From Mariprofundaceae bacterium (GTDB lineage: Bacteria > Pseudomonadota > Zetaproteobacteria > Mariprofundales > Mariprofundaceae): 8,584 bases of DNA. Location of the stretch: NCBI GenBank assembly GCA_027018975.1, contig JALUXN010000259.1:1-8584 (forward strand), read 5' to 3'. Below are positions 1 through 5,196 of the stretch, piece by piece (within the stretch, counting starts at the first letter, position 1; every line of letters begins with the position of its first letter). The notes under the pieces were generated by a model, which did no database searches, was not told where the DNA came from, and was given only the letters and a program-made list of their open reading frames with translations. Both the position numbers and the translations under genes were made by a program.

Positions 1-200
1 CGATTGCCGATCGGAAGCGTCCTGAACCGGCGGCAGTGACTGCCGCGAAGAATGACATTCCGGCTGTCGCACACCGCACAGCGGAGATGCCTCTTCTTTT
101 CTTTGACGACAAAAATGATTTCGCCGCTCTTATAGTGAGTACGTTGATATTCATATCCTGTTGGAATACCAAAAGCATGGGCAAGAAGACTGGTTGACAT
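1..200 (-). CDS. ISL3-family transposase, N-terminal part (runs off the window)
   Basis: An open frame on the minus strand starts with ATG at 200-198 and stays open to position 1, giving 66 complete codons. The protein opens MSTSLLAHAFGIPTGYEY, continues with a short basic beta-rich stretch, and has a CAVC (CxxC) zinc-finger half at residues 41-44 and an RFRTLPIG segment at about 58-65. This is the typical N-terminus of ISL3 (IS204/IS1001/IS1096/IS1165) transposases, which carry an N-terminal zinc finger before a DDE catalytic domain. The catalytic domain is outside the window, so activity cannot be judged. A good ribosome site (AGGTGG) sits six bases before the start, at 207-212 in plus coordinates. 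The frame is unbroken, so this looks like a recent insertion rather than a relic. Confidence 0.82.
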   Translation of the reverse strand, partial: MSTSLLAHAFGIPTGYEYQRTHYKSGEIIFVVKEKKRHLRCAVCDSRNVILRGSHCRRFRTLPIGN

Positions 201-263
201 GATTCCACCTGACATTTTTTCGGCGGACTCTACTTCCCCACGGACTCATTTTCCGGATGAACC
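1..263 (-). mobile_element. Left end of an ISL3-family insertion sequence (partial)
   Basis: Partial insertion sequence read on the minus strand. It consists of a transposase N-terminus (1-200) preceded by about 63 bp of terminal DNA. The outer edge is placed at 263 because homology to the RAYT gene begins abruptly at 264. Read inward on the minus strand, the edge begins GGTTCATCCGGAAAATGAG, which resembles ISL3-type ends that start GG and contain a C/GGAAAA block; that consensus is from memory. ISL3 elements normally make 8 bp target duplications, so ATAAACGC (264-271) is the predicted duplicate. The other IS end lies left of the window. The boundary is inferred, not proven. Confidence 0.7.
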
Positions 264-431
264 ATAAACGCTTGCGCCAGTCGGAAACGACCGGCCGGCC
301 TTTGGGCTCGGATGCATGGATGGAGAAACTCTCTGCCTTGACAGGCAGGGAGCTAAAGGCGAAGAAGCGCGGACCGAAGAAACGGGGGATGGGAGACAAT
401 TAAGTGCATTTAGTAAACTGTCACCGTAACT
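264..431 (+). pseudogene. Truncated RAYT copy 1: 3' tail plus right-end repeat
   Basis: This stretch aligns without gaps to 1078-1245, the last 46 codons of the intact RAYT gene plus its right-end repeat. Its 5' side is cut by the ISL3 end at 263, and the missing part may continue beyond the IS outside the window. The frame is intact down to TAA at 401-403. From 266 on, I count four differences from the intact gene in the coding part, all synonymous, and one just after the stop (TAAGTG against TAAATG). It therefore derives from a related, once-functional copy rather than from a recent duplication of the neighbouring gene. Confidence 0.85.
408..431 (+). repeat. Right-end repeat of the RAYT element, copy 1
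   Basis: A 24 bp unit beginning ATTTAGTAAACTGTCACCGT and ending AACT. It is identical to the units at 1222-1245, 1499-1522 and 1578-1601, and is the near-perfect reverse complement (23 of 24) of 494-517. It marks the 3' boundary of a RAYT tail. Paired with 494-517 it could form a long hairpin with a 62-base loop. Confidence 0.9.
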
Positions 432-432
432 G

Positions 433-493
433 GAGGAGCATCTGGCGCATGCGGTTCGCTATGTTTCGATGAACCCTGTTCGTGCAGGTTTGG
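433..493 (+). pseudogene. Internal RAYT fragment between two element ends
   Basis: 61 bp aligning without gaps to 870-930 of the intact RAYT gene, the region encoding the conserved AVRYVSMNPVRAGL block. There are about four base differences: one changes Val to Ala and the rest are synonymous. It begins right after a right-end repeat (431) and stops exactly at the left terminal repeat of the intact element (494). It has neither a start nor a stop and cannot encode a product. It is either a fifth element truncated at both ends or DNA captured when the intact element inserted. Confidence 0.85.
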
Positions 494-517
494 AATTACG
501 GTGACAGTTTACTAAAT
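494..517 (+). repeat. Left terminal inverted repeat of the RAYT element
   Basis: 24 bp beginning AATTACGGTGACAGTTTACT, the reverse complement of the right-end repeats except at one position (AATT against AGTT at the outer edge). It is the only left end in the window, against four right ends. The repeat runs directly into an AT-rich leader containing TATACT (517-522) and TAAATA (522-527), either of which could act as a -10 box. GTGACA at 501-506 could be a -35 for the second with a short 15 bp spacer. A promoter for the transposase here is plausible but weakly supported. Confidence 0.85.
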
Positions 518-542
518 ATACTAAATATGCCAGCTTGCGGCA

Positions 543-1217
543 ATGGCTCGTTTACCTCGTCTTGTTGTTCCCGGTTATCCGCATCATGTCACCCAGCGGG
601 GCAACCGCCGTGAACAGACCTTCTTTGAGGACGGTGATTATGAGCTGTATCAATCCCTGTTGAGCGAGGCGGCGCGCAAGGCCGAGGCTGAAATTTGGTG
701 TTACTGCCTGATGCCGAATCATGTTCATGTCATTATCGTCCCTTCAGATGCGGATGGTCTGCGCCGCACTTTTGCCGATGCACATCGAAGATACACGGGC
801 TACATCAATGCTCGCCAGCGGGTGACGGGGCATCTGTGGCAGGGGCGGTTTGGTTCGGTGGTGATGGACGAGGAGCATCTGGTGCATGCGGTTCGCTATG
901 TTTCGATGAACCCTGTTCGCGCAGGACTGGTGGAGCGGGCGGAGGATTGGCGCTGGTCGAGTGTGCGCGCACATCTTGCAGGGTGTGATGATACGCTGGT
1001 CAAGGTGGCTCCGGTTCTTGAACGCTATGGCAATTTTGCCGCTTTTCTGGCGCAGGATGTGGATTCGGGCGAGGCTTTTAAACGCTTGCGCCAGTCGGAA
1101 ACGACCGGCCGGCCTTTGGGCTCGGATGCATGGATGGAGAAACTCTCCGCCCTGACAGGCAGGGAACTAAAGGCGAAGAAGCGCGGGCCGAAGAAACGGG
1201 GGATGGGAGACAATTAA
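543..1217 (+). CDS. REP-associated tyrosine transposase (RAYT, Y1/HUH family)
   Basis: A single-strand DNA transposase related to IS200/IS605 TnpA, 224 residues, normal length for the family. The N-terminus has the family signature YPHHVTQRGNRR (12-23). MPNHVHVIIVP (57-67) contains the metal-binding HUH pair His60 and His62. The RRYTGYIN block (82-89) offers Tyr84 or Tyr87 as the nucleophile that forms the 5'-phosphotyrosine intermediate. WQGRF (99-103) and RYVSMNPVRAGLV followed by WRWSSVRAHL (about 117-145) are also typical. The tail is strongly basic (KAKKRGPKKRG) and probably binds DNA. All core motifs are present, so the protein may be active. There is no clear Shine-Dalgarno; the ATG at 543 is chosen because the family starts a few residues before the PRL(V/I) segment. 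RAYTs usually act on palindromic REP sequences, but none were recognised here; inverted end repeats flank the gene instead. Confidence 0.93.
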   Translation: MARLPRLVVPGYPHHVTQRGNRREQTFFEDGDYELYQSLLSEAARKAEAEIWCYCLMPNHVHVIIVPSDADGLRRTFADAHRRYTGYINARQRVTGHLWQGRFGSVVMDEEHLVHAVRYVSMNPVRAGLVERAEDWRWSSVRAHLAGCDDTLVKVAPVLERYGNFAAFLAQDVDSGEAFKRLRQSETTGRPLGSDAWMEKLSALTGRELKAKKRGPKKRGMGDN

Positions 1218-1221
1218 ATGC

Positions 1222-1245
1222 ATTTAGTAAACTGTCACCGTAACT
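1222..1245 (+). repeat. Right terminal inverted repeat of the intact RAYT element
   Basis: 24 bp repeat starting five bases after the RAYT stop codon TAA (1215-1217). It pairs with 494-517 at 23 of 24 positions. Overlapping its inner edge is the perfect 12 bp palindrome TAAATGCATTTA (1215-1226), which includes the stop codon; the other three copies have one mismatch there (TAAGTGCATTTA). Confidence 0.9.
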
Positions 1246-1246
1246 C

Positions 1247-1522
1247 CACATCTTGCAGGGTGTGATGATACGCTGGTCAAGGTCGCTCCGGTTCTTGAAC
1301 GCTATGGCAATTTTGCCGCTTTTCTGGCGCAGGATGAGGGTTCGGGTGAGGCTTATAAACGCTTGCGCCAGTCGGAAACGACCGGCCGGCCTTTGGGCTC
1401 GGATGCATGGGTGGAGAAACTATCTGCCCTGACAGGCAGGGAGCTAAAGGTGAAGAAGCGCGGACTGAAGAAACGGGGGATGGGAGACAATTAAGTGCAT
1501 TTAGTAAACTGTCACCGTAACT
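1247..1522 (+). pseudogene. Truncated RAYT copy 2: longer 3' tail plus right-end repeat
   Basis: 276 bp aligning gap-free to 970-1245 of the intact element, starting one base after the intact element's right end. It keeps the C-terminal 82 or so codons in frame from the AHLAG segment to the TAA at 1491-1493, but has no start codon or upstream catalytic region. It differs from the intact gene by both silent and amino acid changes, for example Val-Asp to Glu-Gly, Phe to Tyr, Met to Val, Ala to Val and Pro to Leu, so it is the most diverged of the tails. It could be translated only by fusion and is best read as a dead fragment. Confidence 0.85.
1499..1522 (+). repeat. Right-end repeat of the RAYT element, third copy
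   Basis: Identical 24 bp right-end unit that closes the 1247-1522 tail. The next truncated copy starts at the very next base (1523). Confidence 0.9.
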
Positions 1523-1601
1523 ACTAAAGGCGAAGAAGCGCGGACCGAAGAAACGGGGATGGGAGACAATTAAGTGCATTTAGTAAACTGTCACCGTAAC
1601 T
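1523..1601 (+). pseudogene. Truncated RAYT copy 3: short 3' tail plus right-end repeat
   Basis: 79 bp aligning to 1166-1245 of the intact element, beginning at ACTAAAGG. It retains only the last 16 codons. One G is missing from the five-G run (1555-1558 holds four), which shifts the frame so that the normal stop is lost. It shares the GGACCG and TAAGTG variants with copy 1. It ends in the right-end repeat at 1578-1601, after which unique chromosomal sequence begins. Confidence 0.85.
1578..1601 (+). repeat. Right-end repeat of the RAYT element, fourth copy
   Basis: Last of four identical 24 bp right ends in direct orientation. It forms the boundary between the mobile-element cluster and the lepA leader. 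The next seven bases, CTAAAGG (1602-1608), again match the RAYT gene (1167-1173), then similarity stops; this may be chance or a further tiny remnant. Confidence 0.9.
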
Positions 1602-1695
1602 CTAAAGGAATGCGAACAATTTTTATGCGATTGGCCTGTCAGTGGGTGCGCTTTTCGTGGCGTCGCGGCGGGTGCATCGGTACACTGCCGCGCCA
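1602..1695 (+). other. lepA leader region, no confident promoter
   Basis: 94 bp between the RAYT fragment cluster and the lepA start. It has a short AT-rich patch (1613-1626) followed by GC-rich DNA. No -35/-10 pair with normal spacing and no canonical ribosome site were found. TACACT (1681-1686) resembles a -10 box but lies too close to the start and has no -35 partner. Confidence 0.4.
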
Positions 1696-3513
1696 ATGAG
1701 TGCGATCAAGCAGACCCATATCCGAAATTTTTCCATTATTGCCCATATCGATCACGGTAAATCGACGCTGGCCGATCGTCTGATCGAGGTGACCGGCGCG
1801 CTCTCTGAGCGGGAGATGAAGACCAATCAGGTGCTCGATTCGATGGAGTTGGAGCAGGAGCGCGGCATCACCATCAAGTCGCAGACGGCGACGCTTACCT
1901 ACACTGCAGCCGATGGTGAGACCTACCAGCTTAACTTGATCGACACCCCCGGCCATGTCGATTTCACCTACGAGGTATCCCGTTCGCTGCAGGCGTGCGA
2001 GGGGGCGCTGCTGATTGTTGATGCGGCACAAGGGGTGGAGGCGCAGACGCTGGCCAATGTCTATCTGGCGATGGAGAACGATCTGGAGATCATTCCGGTG
2101 ATCAACAAGATCGATCTACCGAGCGCCGATATTGATGAGGCGAAGCGGCAGATTGAAGAGGTGATCGGGTTGGATGCCGATGATGCGATTCTGGTCTCCG
2201 CCAAGACCGGGCAGGGGATTGAGGATGTGCTCGAGGCGATTGTGGCCATGATCCCGCCGCCGGAAAATCATGATGACAAACCGCTCCGGGCGCTGGTGGT
2301 TGACTCCTGGTTCGATGCCTATGTTGGTGCGATGGCGCTGGTGCGGGTGGTCGATGGGGTGCTGAAAAAGGGCGACCGGTTCCGGCTGATGTCGATGCCG
2401 ACGGCGGCCAGCTATGAGGTGCAGGATGTGGGGCGCTTTGTGCCGATGCAGCAGCCGGTGGCAGCGCTGCCATCCGGTTCGGTGGGCTATCTCACCGGTG
2501 GCATCAAAAAACTTGCCGATCTGAAGGTGGGCGATACGGTGACCACGCTGCGCAACGGCAGTGACGAGCCGCTGCCCGGCTACCGCGAACCGAAGGCGAT
2601 GGTCTTCTCCGGCCTCTATCCGGTCGATTCGGCTGACTATAACGATCTGCGCGATTCGCTCGAAAAATTGAACATGAACGACCCCGCCTTCACCTTCGAG
2701 CCGGAGAATTCATCGGCGCTCGGTCTCGGTTTCCGCTGCGGCTTCCTCGGCATGCTGCATATGGAGATTGTGCAGGAGCGGCTGGAGCGCGAATATGATC
2801 TCGATTTGATCACCACCGCGCCGAGCGTGATCTACCGTATTTTCAAGACCGACGGCTCGATGATCGAGATCTCCAACCCCAGTGAGTTTCCCGATCCGCA
2901 GTCGATTGAGCATATCGAGGAGCCGACGGTGCTGGCCAACATCCTGATGCCGGAGGAGTTTGTCGGCGCGTTGATGAAGCTCTGTCAGGAGCGGCGCGGT
3001 GTGCAGCAGGATATGAAGTTCATTGGCCAGGGGCGGGTGATGCTCACCTACCGGCTGCCACTGGCGGAGATGGTGATCGATTTTTATGACAAGCTGAAAT
3101 CGGTGTCGCGCGGTTATGCGTCGATGGATTATGAGCTCTCTGATTTTTCCACCGATGATGTGGTGAAGCTGGATGTGCTGGTGCATGGTGAGTCGGTGGA
3201 TGCGCTGTCGCTAATTGTGCACCGCTCCATCGCCGAGCAGCGTGGCCGCGAACTGGTCAAGAAGCTGCGCCAGTTGATTCCGCGCCAGCAGTTCGATGTG
3301 CCACTGCAGGCGGCGATCGGTGGGCGGATTCTGGCGCGCGAGACGGTGAAAGCGGTGCGCAAGAATGTCACCGCCAAGTGCTACGGCGGCGACATCACCC
3401 GCAAACGCAAGCTGCTGGAGAAGCAGAAAGCGGGCAAAAAGCGGATGAAGTCGATCGGCAGCGTGGAGGTGCCGCAGGAGGCGTTTCTGGCGGTGTTAAA
3501 GCTCAACGAGTAG
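1696..3513 (+). CDS. lepA: Elongation factor 4 (LepA), ribosomal GTPase
   Basis: A translational GTPase that binds the ribosome and is thought to act on tRNA-mRNA back-translocation or on 30S biogenesis and initiation. At 605 residues it is slightly above the usual length of about 600. GTP-binding motifs in order: AHIDHGKST (16-24), RGITI (56-60), DTPGH (83-87, with the activating His87), NKID (137-140), SAK (168-170). Beta-barrel and EF-G III/V-like domains follow, then the LepA-specific C-terminal domain with GGDITRKRKLLEKQKAGKKR and the SIGSVEVPQEAF segment. It lacks EF-G domain IV, as expected. The ATG at 1696 fits the family N-terminus (IRNFSIIAHIDHGKST). An in-frame GTG at 1642 would add 18 atypical residues. 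No ribosome site is obvious at either start. lepB, a common downstream partner, is absent; nagZ converges instead and overlaps by 18 bp. Confidence 0.97.
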   Translation: MSAIKQTHIRNFSIIAHIDHGKSTLADRLIEVTGALSEREMKTNQVLDSMELEQERGITIKSQTATLTYTAADGETYQLNLIDTPGHVDFTYEVSRSLQACEGALLIVDAAQGVEAQTLANVYLAMENDLEIIPVINKIDLPSADIDEAKRQIEEVIGLDADDAILVSAKTGQGIEDVLEAIVAMIPPPENHDDKPLRALVVDSWFDAYVGAMALVRVVDGVLKKGDRFRLMSMPTAASYEVQDVGRFVPMQQPVAALPSGSVGYLTGGIKKLADLKVGDTVTTLRNGSDEPLPGYREPKAMVFSGLYPVDSADYNDLRDSLEKLNMNDPAFTFEPENSSALGLGFRCGFLGMLHMEIVQERLEREYDLDLITTAPSVIYRIFKTDGSMIEISNPSEFPDPQSIEHIEEPTVLANILMPEEFVGALMKLCQERRGVQQDMKFIGQGRVMLTYRLPLAEMVIDFYDKLKSVSRGYASMDYELSDFSTDDVVKLDVLVHGESVDALSLIVHRSIAEQRGRELVKKLRQLIPRQQFDVPLQAAIGGRILARETVKAVRKNVTAKCYGGDITRKRKLLEKQKAGKKRMKSIGSVEVPQEAFLAVLKLNE

Positions 3514-4389
3514 CTGTTGATAGATGGCGCGCACCCCTTCGGGCTGACAGAGCAGTAGCAGGTCGCATCCGGCCTTGCGCGCGGCGGTGGCGGCACTCAG
3601 CGGATCATCTCCTACCCCCTTCATGCAGAGGTCGTCTGACCATATGTTTCCTTGAAATTGCAGTGTTTGGCGTAGCATCTGCGCCACCCAGAAATGGGAG
3701 AGGGTGGCAACGCGCTGGTCGGCGGCGTGATAGATGACGTGTGCGGTCATGATATGTTGCAGCCCCGCCTCGATCAGATCGACGAAGGGTGCGGCTTCTG
3801 CGTGCAGTGTCTCCAAATCTACATCGACCTCCGGCACGGCGACATGGGAATCGGCATTGGCGCGACCGTGGCCGGGGAAGTGTTTGCCGACCGCTTCAAT
3901 GCCGGCATCGTGCAGGCCGCGCATACAGGCCGTGGCCAGCGCGCTGACGGTGGCGGGCTCTGCGGCAAATGCGCGCTGGCCGATAATGGCGTGACCCTCG
4001 ACGTGAAAGAGGTCGAGTACCGGCGCGCAGTTGTGCGTGAAACCGAGCGCCTGCAGCGCTTCGCCGACGATGAAACTATCCTGATAGACCGCTTGTATTG
4101 CATTGCCAGCGTTGCGGCTGAACATCACGCCATACTCCGCGGCATGGCGTCGATTGTTGAAGGGCGGCCACGCCATGCGATGCACCCGTCCGCCCTCTTC
4201 ATCGATGGCAGCCCACGTGGCTTCGCCGGTGGCGTCGCGCACGGATGCCAGCAACGCTTTCACCTGTGCCGGATCACTGCAGTTGCGGGTGAAGAGGATC
4301 ACGCCGCGCGGTGGTTTTTGGCTCAGCCAGCGGCGCTCCTGATCGGTGAGCGTGGTGCCGGAGAGACCGATGATCAGTTGTCTGTGCAT
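3496..4389 (-). CDS. nagZ: Beta-N-acetylhexosaminidase NagZ (glycoside hydrolase family 3)
   Basis: A cytoplasmic enzyme that removes GlcNAc from GlcNAc-1,6-anhydroMurNAc(-peptide) during murein recycling. The 297-residue single-domain form has no signal peptide and matches the short Gram-negative type. Motifs: GVILFTRN (29-36), AIDEEGGRVHR (61-71), KHFPGHG (169-175), the DSH element (180-182) that supplies the unusual Asp-His acid/base, HVIY (217-220), and SDDLCM (251-256) with the predicted nucleophile Asp252. All catalytic residues are present. The start (ATG, 4389) lies 3 bp after the stop of the upstream permease, with a GGAG ribosome site inside that gene, so translation is probably coupled. 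Its tail overlaps lepA by 18 bp. Co-transcription with peptide permeases fits a cell-wall recycling role, though that link is inference. Confidence 0.95.
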   Translation of the reverse strand: MHRQLIIGLSGTTLTDQERRWLSQKPPRGVILFTRNCSDPAQVKALLASVRDATGEATWAAIDEEGGRVHRMAWPPFNNRRHAAEYGVMFSRNAGNAIQAVYQDSFIVGEALQALGFTHNCAPVLDLFHVEGHAIIGQRAFAAEPATVSALATACMRGLHDAGIEAVGKHFPGHGRANADSHVAVPEVDVDLETLHAEAAPFVDLIEAGLQHIMTAHVIYHAADQRVATLSHFWVAQMLRQTLQFQGNIWSDDLCMKGVGDDPLSAATAARKAGCDLLLLCQPEGVRAIYQQLLVEL

Positions 4390-4392
4390 GTG

Positions 4393-5196
4393 TTACTCCA
4401 TCCGTACATCGAGTTTGTCGCGCAGGGCATCGCCGAGCAGGTTGGCGGCCATCACGAGGCTGAACAGGATCATGCCCGGCCAGATCACCAGCATGGGATT
4501 GACCAGCATCAGGCGCGTGCCTTCGCGGATCATTGTGCCGAGTGAGGCGTTGGGCGGCTGCACGCCGACACCGAGGAAGGAGAGCCCCGCTTCGCCGATG
4601 ATGACGGCCGCCAGTCCGAAGCTCGCCTCCACCAGCAGCGGCGCGGCGATATTGGGGAGGAGGTGGCGCAGCGCGATGGCCGGGGCGGTGAGGCCGTTGG
4701 CAATGGCGGCATCGATGTAGGGGGAGGATTTCAGTGACATCACTTGTGCTCGACTAAGGCGGGCGAAGCCGACCCAGCCGACCGCGACCAGTGCAGTGAT
4801 CAGGTTGTCGATGCCCGGGCCGAGCATCGCGGCCATGGCGATGGCGAGCAGAATGCCGGGGAATGAGAGGACAATATCGGCCAGTCGCATCAGGAGCAGA
4901 TCGACCCAGCCGCCCATCCAGCCGGCGAGGATGCCGATGGTGATGCCGAGCACGCCGCCAAAGAGCACGACCGTGCAGCCCACCAGCAGCGAGAGTTGCA
5001 GCCCCTCGGCCAGACGCGCCAGCAGATCACGCCCCAGCGCATCGGTGCCGAGCAGGTGTGTGGCTGACGATGGCTGCATGATCTGATCAAGATCGATGGC
5101 GTGCCCATCCAGCTGGTTGATGGCGGCTGCAGCCCATACCGTGATTGGCAGGAGCAGGCAGAGCAGCGCCAGTTGGGTGCCGCGGGTCAGTTGCAT
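4393..5196 (-). CDS. Dpp/Opp/Nik-type ABC transporter permease, DppC-like
   Basis: Second inner-membrane permease of a peptide/nickel-type ABC importer (BPD_transp_1 family), 267 residues. It has one N-terminal hydrophobic helix (about 8-26), then the family landmark HLLGTDALGRD (47-57), then five hydrophobic segments. The cytoplasmic EAA loop that docks the ATPase lies at about 162-182 (DAAIANGLTAPAIALRHLLPN), followed by GEAGLSFLGVGVQPP, typical of DppC/OppC. The ATG at 5196 overlaps the DppB-like stop by 10 bp; the frame stays open further upstream to 5535, but that part is only antisense-frame shadow of the dppB-like gene. No ribosome site is evident, consistent with coupling. It is slightly short because it lacks the long cytoplasmic N-tail of many DppC proteins. 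The substrate cannot be told from sequence: dipeptide, oligopeptide, murein peptide and nickel all remain possible. Confidence 0.9.
   Translation of the reverse strand: MQLTRGTQLALLCLLLPITVWAAAAINQLDGHAIDLDQIMQPSSATHLLGTDALGRDLLARLAEGLQLSLLVGCTVVLFGGVLGITIGILAGWMGGWVDLLLMRLADIVLSFPGILLAIAMAAMLGPGIDNLITALVAVGWVGFARLSRAQVMSLKSSPYIDAAIANGLTAPAIALRHLLPNIAAPLLVEASFGLAAVIIGEAGLSFLGVGVQPPNASLGTMIREGTRLMLVNPMLVIWPGMILFSLVMAANLLGDALRDKLDVRME

Larger units (their letters stand above)
494..1245 (+). mobile_element. RAYT element bounded by inverted repeats
   Basis: A 752 bp unit: left terminal repeat 494-517, a 25 bp leader, an intact RAYT gene 543-1217, and right terminal repeat 1222-1245. The terminal repeats match at 23 of 24 positions. 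Including GG at 492-493 and CC at 1246-1247 the match extends to 26 bp, but the extra bases are not shared by the other right ends and may be chance. No obvious target duplication is visible, in line with HUH transposition, which makes none. Both flanks are other RAYT fragments. Confidence 0.75.

Noticed and set aside
151..399. Minus-strand frame of 82 codons, and the similar frames at 1025-1213 and 1277-1579
   Set aside because: They are the same antisense reading of the repeated RAYT tail and change with each truncated copy; the first also crosses the IS boundary. No family resemblance or ribosome site.
408..1601. CRISPR-like array, because of four identical 24 bp repeats
   Set aside because: Spacing is highly irregular (814, 277 and 79 bp between starts), the spacers are RAYT gene fragments, and there are no cas genes.
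1681..1686. TACACT as a -10 box for a leaderless lepA transcript
   Set aside because: No -35-like hexamer at 15-18 bp upstream; the match is within chance expectation.
1642..1695. GTG-initiated 18-residue extension of LepA
   Set aside because: Residues are unlike LepA N-termini and no ribosome site precedes it; ATG 1696 fits the family.
3694..4545. Plus-strand frame of 283 codons opposite nagZ
   Set aside because: Antisense shadow: nagZ on the other strand has complete catalytic motifs, and this frame crosses the nagZ/permease boundary.
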